A DNA stretch of 64,000 bases from JALOLV01 sp046295175 (GTDB taxonomy: Bacteria; Bacteroidota; Bacteroidia; Cytophagales; Spirosomataceae): NCBI GenBank assembly GCA_046295175.1, contig JBKBNY010000018.1, positions 12,733 to 76,732 on the forward strand. The letters run 5' to 3'. A program made the position numbers and the translations under genes. How positions within the stretch are numbered: the stretch's first letter is position 1; each line of letters starts with the position of its first letter. The notes under the pieces are model-generated. The model worked only from the letters and a program-made list of their open reading frames with translations. It was not told where the DNA came from and searched no databases. Of this stretch, positions 17,741 to 26,456 are shown piece after piece.

Positions 17741-18991
17741 ATGTCATTTGATTTTCTAATTATTGGTGGAGGAGCGGCTGGTTTTTTTGCAGCAATCAAT
17801 GCGGCTGAGAGAAACCCAAATCTCAAAATCGGGATAATCGAACGCGGAAAAGACGTGCTTCAAAAAGTGAGGGTTTCGGGTGGCGGACGCTGCAATGTAA
17901 CCCACGCCTGCTTTGAGCCAGAAGAATTAGTAAAGTTTTATCCACGAGGCGAAGCCGAATTACTAAAACCGTTTAAACGGTTTAACCCCACCGATACCAT
18001 AAATTGGTTTGAGAAACGAGGAGTAAAAATCAAAAAAGAAGCTGATGGACGGATGTTTCCGGTGTCAGATTCATCGCAGAGTATCATAGATTGTTTTCTA
18101 AACGCTGCTTACGATTTACGAATCCAAATCATAAAATCAACCCGAGTCGAGAAGATAGAAACCCTCCCCGTTGGGGGAGGGCAGGGTGGGGTAAGCTGGC
18201 AAATCCAAACCAATAACCAAACTTTCACAGCCCAAAAACTCATGCTTGCCACAGGTAGCGACACTGCAATCTGGAAGCTACTCGAAGACCTTGACCTCCA
18301 GATTGTTCCGCCAGTACCTTCGTTATTTACCTTCAATATTCACGATAAAAAACTGAATGATTTAATGGGCGTGAGCTTTAAAAATGTTAACCTCACCCGT
18401 AGCGACGGTCGCCCCCTGCCCCCTCTCCGAATAGAGAGGGGGAGCAACGCTCCAGCAATCATCACCCATTGGGGAATGAGCGGACCTGCCGTTTTGAAAA
18501 TGTCGGCGTGGGGGGCAAGAGATTTGAATTTGGTTGATTATAAATTCGGAATAAAAGTAAATTGGCTTGCCGATTTATCAAAAGAGGAGATTCAGAAGCA
18601 ATTACACGCCCAAATCAATCAAAATCCTAAGAAAAATGTCATGGCAAATGCCGAGTTTGGCTTACCAATCCGATTTTGGAAATACATTTGCGAAGCTGCC
18701 GAAGTAAAAGAGTTCCAGAAATGGGCCGAAACTGGCAAAAAACACATCCAAAAAATCACCGATTTGCTGACAGCCGCCACATTTAAAGTAGATGGCAAAA
18801 GTACATTCAAAGAAGAATTCGTAACCGCCGGCGGAGTTGATTTATCCGAAATTGATTTTGAAACTTTCAGCACAAAAAAATACCCTACACTGTACATGGC
18901 AGGTGAGGTTCTCAATATTGATGCCGTTACGGGTGGGTTCAACTTCCAAGCCGCATGGACGGGTGGCTGGCACATTGCTCAAGCGATTTGA
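17741..18991 (+). CDS. HI0933/BaiN-family flavoprotein (NAD(P)/FAD-dependent oxidoreductase)
   Basis: 416 aa. FAD-binding GxGxxG-type motif IIGGGAAGFFAAINAAE near the N-terminus, family signature VRVSGGGRCNVTHAC, LATGSDTAIW, and a C-terminal VTGGFNFQAAWTGGWHIAQA. The physiological substrate of most members is unknown. Two GC-rich palindromic repeats are translated in frame: about residues 141-151 (TLPVGGGQGGV) and 217-238 (NLTRSDGRPLPPLRIERG and onward). A relative of the second follows the stop codon. The protein still looks intact. Confidence 0.93.
   Translation: MSFDFLIIGGGAAGFFAAINAAERNPNLKIGIIERGKDVLQKVRVSGGGRCNVTHACFEPEELVKFYPRGEAELLKPFKRFNPTDTINWFEKRGVKIKKEADGRMFPVSDSSQSIIDCFLNAAYDLRIQIIKSTRVEKIETLPVGGGQGGVSWQIQTNNQTFTAQKLMLATGSDTAIWKLLEDLDLQIVPPVPSLFTFNIHDKKLNDLMGVSFKNVNLTRSDGRPLPPLRIERGSNAPAIITHWGMSGPAVLKMSAWGARDLNLVDYKFGIKVNWLADLSKEEIQKQLHAQINQNPKKNVMANAEFGLPIRFWKYICEAAEVKEFQKWAETGKKHIQKITDLLTAATFKVDGKSTFKEEFVTAGGVDLSEIDFETFSTKKYPTLYMAGEVLNIDAVTGGFNFQAAWTGGWHIAQAI
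18161..18192. repeat. In-frame GC-rich palindromic repeat in flavoprotein gene, site 1
   Basis: ACCCTCCCCG then TTGGGGGAGGGCAGGGTGGG: CCCTCCCC pairs with GGGGGAGGG. The local GC content is far above the surrounding gene. It is translated as LPVGGGQGG. Confidence 0.65.
18391..18455. repeat. In-frame GC-rich repeat in flavoprotein gene, site 2
   Basis: CCTCACCCGTAGCGACGG, then GCCCCCTGCC and the hairpin CCCTCTCC-GAATA-GAGAGGG. The same order (CCTCAC, AGCG-CGG-CGCCC, CCCTCTCC hairpin) recurs reversed after the gene at 19007-19062. Translated as TRSDGRPLPPLRIERGS. Confidence 0.65.
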
Positions 18992-19006
18992 ATTTGATTA
19001 TCGAGT

Positions 19007-19062
19007 CCCTCCCTCTCCATTGGGAGAGGGAATGAAAGGGCGGCCGACGCTCAGTGAGGTCA
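19007..19062. repeat. GC-rich repeat, intergenic copy of the flavoprotein site-2 family
   Basis: Hairpin CCCTCTCC-ATT-GGGAGAGGG followed by GGCGGCCGACGCTCAGTGAGG. The reverse complement matches the arrangement at 18391-18455. It lies between convergent genes and just before the asparaginase stop. Confidence 0.65.
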
Positions 19063-19066
19063 AACC

Positions 19067-20134
19067 CTAAACCGTCATCTCGCCACAAATAGGTTGTTCG
19101 AGCAGAAATTTCACTTTTTCATGGTTACTCTCTCTACCAAACAAATACATCATTTTGGTAATGGCCGCCTCGGTCGTAATATCAGAACCACTCACTACTC
19201 CAATTTTACTCAATTTACTACTGGTCTGATAATGCCCTTGTAGCACCTTGCCGCCATCGCATTGCGAAACATTAAAAATTACAATGCCACGGTCGTTGGC
19301 TGCTTTTAGTTCATTCAAAAACCACTCATCGGTCATGGTGTTGCCCGCCCCAAAGGTTTCCATTACGACCCCTTTTAGGCCTTCGATATTCAGAATATTG
19401 TGTACGATTTTTTCGTTGATTCCTGGGAATAACTTCAAAATTACCACATTTTCGTCTAAATTTTCGTGCAATGTCAATGGCAAATCGGGTCTAAAAGGTT
19501 TGATGTAAGGATGGTTGTACTCAATTGTTACACCTACTTCGGCAAGATTTGGGTAATTCTCCGACCTAAACGCATTGAACTGGCTACTTTCTTTCTTTTT
19601 TGCACGATTTCCTCGCAATAGGTACGAATTGAAATAAATTGCTACTTCTGGAATAATCGGTCTGCCATCAATCTGAGCCGAGGCGATTTCGAGAGCCGTT
19701 ATTAAATTTTCTCGTGCATCGGTTCGGGCAATTCCGATTGGTAATTGAGCTCCAGTCAAAATCACTGGTTTACTGAGATTCTCCAACAAAAAACTCAAAG
19801 CCGATGCCGTGTAAGCCATAGTGTCGGTTCCGTGCAAAACCACAAAAGCATCGTATTCGGTAAAATTATCGCGAATGATTTGGGCTAATTCGACCCAATG
19901 TGCGGGTTTAATATTTGAAGAATCGATGGCTTCAGGCAGAGCCAAGATTGTCAGTTCAAACGAGAGGCGTTCCATCTCTGGAACATTCACCAAAATTTGC
20001 TCAAAATCGAACGGAACAAGACTTTTGCTTCGATTATCATAGACCATTCCGAGCGTTCCGCCAGTATAAATCATCAAAACAGAAGAAGCCTTCTCTTTCG
20101 ACGAAGTATTAATTTTAAATGTTTTATAAGCCAT
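19067..20134 (-). CDS. ansA: Type I (cytoplasmic) L-asparaginase
   Basis: 355 aa from the Met at 20134; the open frame extends to 20176, but that extension runs through a palindromic repeat and is unlikely coding. TGGTLGM (24-30) holds the first catalytic Thr and HGTDTMAYTASAL (101 onward) the second Thr-Asp pair. No signal peptide, so cytoplasmic. It hydrolyses asparagine to aspartate and ammonia. It faces the flavoprotein gene convergently and appears monocistronic. Confidence 0.94.
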   Translation of the reverse strand: MAYKTFKINTSSKEKASSVLMIYTGGTLGMVYDNRSKSLVPFDFEQILVNVPEMERLSFELTILALPEAIDSSNIKPAHWVELAQIIRDNFTEYDAFVVLHGTDTMAYTASALSFLLENLSKPVILTGAQLPIGIARTDARENLITALEIASAQIDGRPIIPEVAIYFNSYLLRGNRAKKKESSQFNAFRSENYPNLAEVGVTIEYNHPYIKPFRPDLPLTLHENLDENVVILKLFPGINEKIVHNILNIEGLKGVVMETFGAGNTMTDEWFLNELKAANDRGIVIFNVSQCDGGKVLQGHYQTSSKLSKIGVVSGSDITTEAAITKMMYLFGRESNHEKVKFLLEQPICGEMTV

Positions 20135-20505
20135 CAATGAAGTAATTATTGTAGAACGAGTTTTCAACTCGTTCATTAAATTTACCGCAAAGTTCCATGA
20201 AACTATTTAGATTTTAGTGCTTATTTGAAATATTTTTCAACTCAAAAAAAGTTTTTTTCGATTAGCGACTTTCATTCAGATTTACCACAAAAAAACATTT
20301 TTTAAGTAAAATTACTCATAACTGAAACCTCCTTTTGTCCGAATTTACATTTTAGTCTGAATAACTGCTCATTTCTTCACTCAAAAGCCATTATTTTGAA
20401 TTTTAAAATTGAATCATTCTAAGAAATAATTGTATTTTTATTTGAATTTTTTGAAATTAATTGCGTTATATTCGCAGACAGTTCATCAACAAAAGTTTAT
20501 AGGCT
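20135..20505. other. Intergenic region between divergent asparaginase and a small hypothetical gene
   Basis: About 370 bp, AT-rich. It holds the GAACG palindrome at 20154-20174. A TATATTCG at 20467-20474 loosely resembles a -7 box for the gene at 20506, but no well-spaced -33 TTTG was found. Confidence 0.5.
20154..20174. repeat. Palindromic repeat of the GAACG family, copy 2
   Basis: GAACGAGTT and AACTCGTTC (9 bp) with loop TTC, preceded by GTA as in copy 1 at 12292-12313 (minus strand). The arms show a compensatory change (GGG/CCC versus GAG/CTC), suggesting the fold is conserved. It lies in the asparaginase 5' region. Confidence 0.6.
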
Positions 20506-20895
20506 ATGATTTTAGAACCAACATTAAGAATCGTAACAGACGAAGTAGCAATCATTGATTGCTTAGTAGATAGCAAAGAGATGATTCGAGATTTCAGTAA
20601 AAACCAAGCAAAGGCGTTTTTGGTAGGGGAGGATTTCCATTTAGTACTTTATTTTGCCGATAAAAATATTTTTCCTCGATTTAGGATGTTCATCGTTGAT
20701 GATTTTTCGATGCACGAAGAAGCCATGTGTGTGTTGATTAATGCCCTCGACGAAGAAATCAAAGACGGAAACGAAGAAATGGTTATGCGAATTGCTCGCA
20801 ACAAAGTACTCGATATGCTTCACATGAGCGGCACTTTTAGAGCTTTATTTGGCAAAACCGAACTCCGTAATCAGCAAAACGAATTATTTTATTAA
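20506..20895 (+). CDS. Conserved-looking hypothetical protein, 129 aa
   Basis: I do not recognise the family. 129 aa, acidic and globular, no signal peptide or membrane segment: MILEPTLRIVTDEVAIIDCL at the start, then an alpha/beta-looking centre (FHLVLYFADKNIFPRFRMF) and a helical C-terminus (NEEMVMRIARNKVLDMLHM). Its codon use and clean single-gene setting support a real gene. Convergent with the TPR gene across a long imperfect hairpin. Confidence 0.75.
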   Translation: MILEPTLRIVTDEVAIIDCLVDSKEMIRDFSKNQAKAFLVGEDFHLVLYFADKNIFPRFRMFIVDDFSMHEEAMCVLINALDEEIKDGNEEMVMRIARNKVLDMLHMSGTFRALFGKTELRNQQNELFY

Positions 20896-20897
20896 AA

Positions 20898-20993
20898 TCG
20901 GAGAACGGAATGAAGGAGAAAGGAGAACCTTCTTAATTAAGCGAGTGCGATAGGTACCTACGTTTTCCTTTCTCTGTAAATCCGTTTTCCGAA
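20898..20993. terminator. Imperfect long hairpin between convergent genes
   Basis: GGAGAACGGA and GAGAAAGGAGAAC on the left face GTTTTCCTTTCTC and TCCGTTTTCC on the right, giving a long G-U-rich imperfect stem between the stop at 20895 and the stop at 20996. It probably acts as a bidirectional terminator or is a palindromic repeat. Confidence 0.45.
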
Positions 20994-20995
20994 AA

Positions 20996-21319
20996 TCATT
21001 CCATTTCATCAATCAACATTTGATATGCCCCTCGTAACTCACGGAGGGCATTGTTTTTTTGTAAAGATGTAGCCAAAGCGATACCTTTTTCGTAGGTTGC
21101 GAGGGCCTTTTCAAAATTTTGTTTTTCTACATACAATGCCCCTGCGTGGTAATACGTTGGCAAATAGTCTGGGTGGTTTTCGAGTAGATTTTCTAAGTAT
21201 GAGAGTGCCTTATCGGGGTCGTTGCTCATGTATTCCATTGCGATGGCATATATATTGAATGGCTCGTTGGGTTCTTGCTCCAAAAGTTCTAATAAAATTT
21301 TTAAACGTTCTGCTTGCAT
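20996..21319 (-). CDS. Small tetratricopeptide-repeat protein
   Basis: 107 aa, about two to three TPR units: NIYAIAMEYMSNDPDKALSY, PTYYHAGALYVEKQNFEKAL and a final helix pair. No signal peptide. It is likely a protein-interaction scaffold; the partner is unknown. Monocistronic, with its own upstream region shared with etfB. Confidence 0.85.
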   Translation of the reverse strand: MQAERLKILLELLEQEPNEPFNIYAIAMEYMSNDPDKALSYLENLLENHPDYLPTYYHAGALYVEKQNFEKALATYEKGIALATSLQKNNALRELRGAYQMLIDEME

Positions 21320-21530
21320 ACTATTTTTTTATAATTTAGATTTGCGAATGTTATGCACGCATACTATTAATGAATGAGTAGATTAACGAATGATTGAATT
21401 AGTGAGTAAAACATTAGTTTCTGATTATCAGTTACTTATATTCATTGATTCAATACTGATAAAATACTCAATTAACAGAATTGTGATTAATATTTACAGA
21501 TAATAAGTACAAATATAAATAATTTTTAAA

Positions 21531-21550
21531 TGCCCTGGGTTATGAGGGCA
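21531..21550 (+). promoter_or_regulatory. Hairpin in the etfB leader
   Basis: TGCCCT and AGGGCA arms (6 bp) with an 8-nt loop, ending 14 bp before the etfB ATG. It could affect translation initiation; not a terminator, since no U run follows. Confidence 0.35.
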
Positions 21551-21564
21551 AGACGAAACCAACT

Positions 21565-22302
21565 ATGAAAATTCTTGTTTGTATTTCGAGTGTACCCGAT
21601 ACAACTTCAAAGATTTCGTTTACCGATGGCGATACGAAATTCAATAAAACGGGTGTTACGTATATCATTGGGCCATACGACGATTATGCTTTGGCTCGTG
21701 CAGTAGAATTGAAAGAATCACTTGGTAATGTTACAATTACGGTATTAAACGTTGGCGAAGCCGATGCTGAGCCGCAAATCCGTAAAGCATTGGCAATTGG
21801 TGCCGATGATGCTATCCGTGTAGATGCCGACCCAACCGACTCTTTCTTTGTAGCCGAGCAGATTGCGGCTATTGCCAAAGAAGGTGCTTATGATTTGATT
21901 TTGATGGGCCGCGAGACGAGCGATTATAACTCAGGTGTTGTTCATGGAATTGTGGGTGAATTACTCGGAATTCCATCGTTTTCGCCAGTAATGCAATTAG
22001 ACATTGACGGTGGCACTGCCAAAATGACTCGTGAGATTGAAGGCGGAAAAGAGAAATTGACTGCACCGCTTCCGTTGGTTTTGGGTTGTCAAGAGCCGAT
22101 TGCCGAATGGAAAATCCCGAATATGCGTGGTATCATGACGGCTCGTACAAAGCCATTGAAAGTTGTGGCACCAGTGGGCGGTGCATTAACCACAACCGAA
22201 AAATACAACTTGCCACCAGCCAAAGGTGCTTGCAAGATGATTCCGGCCGAAGAAGCCGAAAAACTGATTGAATTATTGAAAACAGAAGCAAAAGTGCTTT
22301 AA
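21565..22302 (+). CDS. etfB: Electron transfer flavoprotein beta subunit
   Basis: 245 aa. ETF-beta features: MKILVCISSVPDTTSKI, an AMP-site region with ILMGRETSDYNSGVVHGIVGELLG, and PNMRGIMTARTKPL near the end. With EtfA it carries electrons from acyl-CoA and similar dehydrogenases to the quinone pool. Followed 65 bp later by etfA in one operon that ends at a strong terminator. Confidence 0.97.
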   Translation: MKILVCISSVPDTTSKISFTDGDTKFNKTGVTYIIGPYDDYALARAVELKESLGNVTITVLNVGEADAEPQIRKALAIGADDAIRVDADPTDSFFVAEQIAAIAKEGAYDLILMGRETSDYNSGVVHGIVGELLGIPSFSPVMQLDIDGGTAKMTREIEGGKEKLTAPLPLVLGCQEPIAEWKIPNMRGIMTARTKPLKVVAPVGGALTTTEKYNLPPAKGACKMIPAEEAEKLIELLKTEAKVL

Positions 22303-22367
22303 GACAATCAGAAAGCGAATTAGTGAACAACTATGAAACTTTAAACATTAAACTTTGACACTCACAA

Positions 22368-23330
22368 ATGGTATTAATATTCACAGAGATTGCCGATGGT
22401 GCAATCAAGAAATCATCACTCGAAGCCGTTTATTATGGCTCAAAAGTTGCCGAAATGATGGGAACTTCAGCAGTAGCTTTGGCAATTGGTAAGGCAGATG
22501 CAGCCGAATTGGCAAAAGTAGGTAATTTCGGAGCATCGAAAGTACTTCATGCAGCCGATGCACGCCTCGAAACAGCCAATAATATGGCTTACGCAACGGT
22601 TTTAATAGAAGCCGTTAAAAATACGGGTGCAAAAGTTATCGTTACGGCTAAATCATCATTGGCCGATGCCGTTACGGCTCGTGCGGCGGGGTCTTTAAAG
22701 GCCGCTGTGGTAGGTAATGTTACCGATTTACCAAGCCTTGATGGTGGCTTCAAAGTAAAACGTAGCATTTTTACAGGCAAGGCCTTTGCCGAAGTAACGG
22801 TAAATTCTGACGTTAAAGTATTGGCTATCAAGAAAAACGCTGTTGCTCCAGTAGAGTCTGGCAATAGTGCCGCAGTTGAGGCATTTAACGCAACATTGAC
22901 CGATAATCTTTTTGTGGCACAAGTTACCGAAACCGTAAAAGCCTCGGGAACGGTGTCATTGCCAGAGGCCGATTTAGTAGTATCGGGCGGTCGTGGCATG
23001 AAAGGGCCAGAACATTGGCAACCACTTCTCGACTTGGCGGAGGCTTTGGGTGCAGCTACGGCTTGTTCAAAACCAGTTTCGGATTTAGACTGGAGACCTC
23101 ACCACGAACACGTTGGACAAACGGGTGTTAAGGTTGCTCCAAATCTTTATATTGCTTGCGGAATCTCGGGTGCTATCCAGCATTTGGCGGGTGTCAATTC
23201 ATCAAAAGTGATTGTGGCAATCAACAAAGACCCCGAAGCACCATTCTTCAAAGCTGCCGACTACGGCATCGTTGGAGATGTTTTTGAGGTTTTACCTAAA
23301 TTGACAAAAGCAGTAAACGCATTAAAATAA
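22368..23330 (+). CDS. etfA: Electron transfer flavoprotein alpha subunit
   Basis: 320 aa. The C-terminal FAD-binding domain shows VVSGGRGMKGPEHW, VGQTGVKVAPNLYIACGISG and AIQHLAGVNSSKVIVAINKD, the standard EtfA signatures. The N-terminal half pairs with EtfB. Its partner gene is directly upstream. Confidence 0.97.
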   Translation: MVLIFTEIADGAIKKSSLEAVYYGSKVAEMMGTSAVALAIGKADAAELAKVGNFGASKVLHAADARLETANNMAYATVLIEAVKNTGAKVIVTAKSSLADAVTARAAGSLKAAVVGNVTDLPSLDGGFKVKRSIFTGKAFAEVTVNSDVKVLAIKKNAVAPVESGNSAAVEAFNATLTDNLFVAQVTETVKASGTVSLPEADLVVSGGRGMKGPEHWQPLLDLAEALGAATACSKPVSDLDWRPHHEHVGQTGVKVAPNLYIACGISGAIQHLAGVNSSKVIVAINKDPEAPFFKAADYGIVGDVFEVLPKLTKAVNALK

Positions 23331-23357
23331 GTAGTTTTGGTATAGAATAGAATCTTA

Positions 23358-23391
23358 GCCATCTGACGGTTTCTGTCGGATGGCTTTTTTG
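23358..23391 (+). terminator. Rho-independent terminator of etfB-etfA
   Basis: Stem GCCATCTGAC (23358-23367) and GTCGGATGGC (23375-23384) with one G-U pair and a 7-nt loop, followed by TTTTTT. Confidence 0.92.
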
Positions 23392-23418
23392 TTTTCAGTC
23401 AAAGAATCAATACTTTTG
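23388..23418 (+). promoter_or_regulatory. Bacteroidota-type promoter of the TauE/SafE gene
   Basis: TTTG at 23388-23391, a 19-bp spacer, then TACTTTTG at 23411-23418, an exact TAnnTTTG match with ideal spacing. The -33 element overlaps the U tract of the etf terminator. The GTG start codon follows at 23449. Confidence 0.75.
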
Positions 23419-23448
23419 TGTAAACGTAAATAGTTTTAAGCAAGATAG

Positions 23449-24432
23449 GTGGAAAAGCAAAAGAGGATTCCCTGGTTATATTTTATTTTTGGAGCAATAG
23501 TTTTGATTTCGTGGAGTACTTACATGATAAGTACCGATAGTTTTCATATCTATAATGGTCGCTGGGCAGCTCCATTAACGATGGTTTTTGGGTCTTTTGT
23601 AGGCGGTGCTACTCCTGAAGGTGGTGCGGCGGTTGCGTATCCAGTTTTTACTTTACTCTTAAAAATCTCGCCCGATATTGCCCGAAATTTTGGCTTTGCG
23701 ATTCAGAGTATCGGCATGACCTCGGCTTCTTTATTGATTTTGGGAATGGGCGTTAAATTAGATTGGAACTACATCAAATACGTAACATTTAGCGGTATTT
23801 TTGGATTGATTTTTGGAACTTACTACATCGTTCCGCTAATTTCTCCGCCTTTGGCAAAGTTATTTTTTGTTTCGTTGTGGCTCGGATTCGGCATTGTTTT
23901 GTGGCGTCAGAATCGTTCCGAAAACCGTGAAGTATATGATAAAATCGAAAATTTGATGCGTTCGGATATTGTTCGCCTGCTGATTTTTGGTTTTTTGGGC
24001 GGAATCATCTCTTCGATATTCGGGACGGGCATCAATATTTTTACTTTCTGCCTGATGACGATTTATTACCGAGTTAGTGAGAAAGTCGCCACGCCGTCTT
24101 CGGTAATCATCATGACAATCGAAACCATCCTTGGCTTTTTTGTTCATGCCCAAGTCTTGAAGGATTTTCAGGAAGAAACTTTTTATTTGTGGATGACCTG
24201 CGTGCCAGTTGTTTTGATTTTTGCACCGCTCGGTGCGTTTATTGTGAGCCGAATCAATCGAAAAAGTGTGGCAAAAATCCTTTATTTGGTATTGATTATT
24301 CAGTTTATAGGGGCAATAATCGTCATAAAACCAAATCTTACTCAATCAATTATCTGCTTTTCGATAATGTTATTCAGTATTCTACTTTTCACATATTTAT
24401 CGAAAATGAGTCCGACGAAAAGTGCATCTTGA
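23449..24432 (+). CDS. TSUP (TauE/SafE) family membrane permease
   Basis: 327 aa with a GTG start, supported by the well-placed promoter at 23388-23418. About eight hydrophobic segments. The N-terminal half has VFGSFVGGATPEGGAAVAYP and the C-terminal half GFLGGIISSIFGTGINIF, the paired glycine-rich repeats of TSUP exporters of sulfite or organosulfonates. Substrate not evident. It precedes the malonate genes by 93 bp but has a separate promoter region between. Confidence 0.85.
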   Translation: MEKQKRIPWLYFIFGAIVLISWSTYMISTDSFHIYNGRWAAPLTMVFGSFVGGATPEGGAAVAYPVFTLLLKISPDIARNFGFAIQSIGMTSASLLILGMGVKLDWNYIKYVTFSGIFGLIFGTYYIVPLISPPLAKLFFVSLWLGFGIVLWRQNRSENREVYDKIENLMRSDIVRLLIFGFLGGIISSIFGTGINIFTFCLMTIYYRVSEKVATPSSVIIMTIETILGFFVHAQVLKDFQEETFYLWMTCVPVVLIFAPLGAFIVSRINRKSVAKILYLVLIIQFIGAIIVIKPNLTQSIICFSIMLFSILLFTYLSKMSPTKSAS

Positions 24433-24436
24433 GTCC

Positions 24437-24454
24437 GATTAAAATATTTTAATC
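24437..24454. promoter_or_regulatory. Perfect 18-bp palindrome before matB
   Basis: GATTAAAATATTTTAATC, fully self-complementary, between the permease stop (24432) and matB (24526). A TATTTTTG -7-type box lies at 24488-24495. It could be an operator or a weak terminator stem; only the symmetry is certain. Confidence 0.4.
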
Positions 24455-24525
24455 CATTCAAAAAAGTACTTTTCTGCGATTGGGTTGTATTTTTGTTTGA
24501 ATTACCAGACAATTAACTCAACCCT

Positions 24526-26007
24526 ATGCTCAAATTAGTCAAAAACGCTTCTGATTCGCTTAATAATCGGGCAATTATCTCTGATAATCAATCATTTACA
24601 TACCAGAATCTTTTAGATAAATCGGCCGAATTTGCCTCGATTTTATTAGAGAATACCAATGACTTGAAAGAAACCCGTGTGGCTTTTATGGTTTCGCCGA
24701 GTTTTGAGTATGTCTATGTACAATGGGCAATCTGGCGTTCGGGTGGGGTGGCAGTGCCATTGTGTATTACGTATCCGTTGCCGTCTTTACAATACGTTAT
24801 CGAAGATACAGGAGCCGAAATAATCGTTGCCAGTACCGAATTTGCCGATTTGCTTACTCCGTTGGCAAAAGAAAAAGGAATCAGAATGATTGTTTTGGGC
24901 GAAAATAACTCAATTAAGCCTAAGAAATTACCAAATATTGTAGCTTCTCGCCGTGCGATGATTTTGTACACGAGCGGAACGACTAATCTACCGAAAGGAG
25001 TTGTAACGACTCATTCTAATATCGAAGCACAGGTTTCGACTTTGGTGAAATCGTGGCGGTGGTCGGCCAACGACCACATTTTGTGTGTTTTACCACTGCA
25101 TCATGTTCATGGCATCATCAATGTTATTTCGTGTGCTTTGTGGTCGGGTGCAACGGTTGAGTTTTTGCCTTCGTTTTCGGCTGAGGGCGTTTTTGGGGCT
25201 TTTGGTAGAGGAAGTATCAATATTTTCATGGCCGTACCGACGATTTATTTCAAACTGATTTCTTATTGGGAAAGCCAGCCCGAATCTGTCCAAAAACAGA
25301 TTACGCAGACCCTCGCCAAGTTTAGATTGATGGTGTCGGGTTCGGCGGCATTGCCAGTATCGGTCATGGAAAAATGGAAGCATATTAGTACCCATACGCT
25401 ACTTGAACGCTACGGAATGACTGAGATTGGTATGGGAATCAGTAACCCTTACTATGGCGAACGCAAGGCTGGCTACATTGGCAAGCCATTGAGTGGTGTG
25501 AAAGCAAGGCTCGTTGATGAAAATAACCAAGTCGTGAAGCGAGGTACGGCTGGGGAGATTCAGATAAAAGGAAAAAATGTTTTCTTAGAATATTGGAATA
25601 AACCCGAAGCAACAGCCAAGACTTTTACCGAAGATGGATGGTTCAAAACGGGTGATATTGCCGTTGTCGAGAAAGGCTATTTCAGGATTTTGGGTAGGGA
25701 TTCGATAGATATTATTAAGTCGGGAGGGTATAAGATTTCGGCTTTGGAGATTGAAGAAGTTTTGCGTACACATCCTGCAATTAAGGATTGCAGTGTGGTT
25801 GGAGTTCCGAACGATGAATGGGGCGAGTTGGTTGCGGCTGCTTTGGTCTTGAATGAAGAAAATATTGATTTGCAAGCTCTTAATAAATGGATGCGAGAGA
25901 AAATACCTGCCTATAAAACACCACGTGCTTACAAAGTGGTGGCAGAATTACCCCGAAACGCGATGGGAAAGGTAACTAAAAATGACCTTAAACCGCTTTT
26001 TAATTGA
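24526..26007 (+). CDS. matB: AMP-forming acyl-CoA synthetase, probable malonyl-CoA synthetase
   Basis: 493 aa ANL-family enzyme. ATP-binding YTSGTTNLPKG (148-158), LPLHHVHGIINV, YGMTEIGM, WFKTGDIA, GYKISALEIEEVL, and the A10 catalytic Lys in NAMGKVTKNDL at the C-terminus. The LHHVHGI and YGMTEIGM-NPY-GER stretches resemble MatB/ACSF3-type malonyl-CoA synthetases, which make malonyl-CoA from malonate, CoA and ATP. The downstream madL and madM transporter genes support malonate as substrate. Some uncertainty remains between malonate and other short acids. Confidence 0.85.
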   Translation: MLKLVKNASDSLNNRAIISDNQSFTYQNLLDKSAEFASILLENTNDLKETRVAFMVSPSFEYVYVQWAIWRSGGVAVPLCITYPLPSLQYVIEDTGAEIIVASTEFADLLTPLAKEKGIRMIVLGENNSIKPKKLPNIVASRRAMILYTSGTTNLPKGVVTTHSNIEAQVSTLVKSWRWSANDHILCVLPLHHVHGIINVISCALWSGATVEFLPSFSAEGVFGAFGRGSINIFMAVPTIYFKLISYWESQPESVQKQITQTLAKFRLMVSGSAALPVSVMEKWKHISTHTLLERYGMTEIGMGISNPYYGERKAGYIGKPLSGVKARLVDENNQVVKRGTAGEIQIKGKNVFLEYWNKPEATAKTFTEDGWFKTGDIAVVEKGYFRILGRDSIDIIKSGGYKISALEIEEVLRTHPAIKDCSVVGVPNDEWGELVAAALVLNEENIDLQALNKWMREKIPAYKTPRAYKVVAELPRNAMGKVTKNDLKPLFN

Positions 26008-26089
26008 TTATCAATCAAGAATCCGTGCCATGCACAACATGATACGGGCATCGAACCTTTACATTATTCCCCTAATACCTAAAACTACC

Positions 26090-26455
26090 ATGACAATCTA
26101 CGGAGTTGCTCTTCTGGCTTTTTGCTATTTGGTTGGGCAGATTTTTGGCGAATACCTCGGCAAGGCCATTGGGGTAGATGCCAACGTCGGTGGTGTTGGC
26201 TTTGCCATGCTACTGCTGATTTTTATCAATAGTTGGCTCGACCGAAAAGGTTGGCTGAATGATGCTGCCCAAAGCGGAATCCAGTTCTGGAACCAAATGT
26301 ATATCCCGATTATTGTGGCGATGGCGGCAACCCAAAACGTAAAAATGGCGGTTTCGGGCGGATTAGTAGCACTTTTGGCTGGAGTCGTTCCAGTAGCGAT
26401 TTGTTTTTTTGTGATTCCATTTCTAACTAAAACCTTCAAAAATCCGCATAGTTGA
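26090..26455 (+). CDS. madL: Malonate transporter subunit MadL
   Basis: 121 aa from the ATG at 26090; the open frame extends upstream to 25982 but overlaps matB and lacks transporter character. MTIYGVALLAFCYLVGQIFG followed by GVGFAMLLLIFINSWLDRKG and two more membrane helices match MadL, the small subunit of the Na+-dependent malonate symporter first described in Malonomonas. One base separates its stop from madM. Confidence 0.88.
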   Translation: MTIYGVALLAFCYLVGQIFGEYLGKAIGVDANVGGVGFAMLLLIFINSWLDRKGWLNDAAQSGIQFWNQMYIPIIVAMAATQNVKMAVSGGLVALLAGVVPVAICFFVIPFLTKTFKNPHS

Positions 26456-26456
26456 T

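Noticed and set aside
20135..20176. N-terminal extension of the asparaginase
   Set aside because: It translates a palindromic repeat; the Met at 20134 fits the usual N-terminus.
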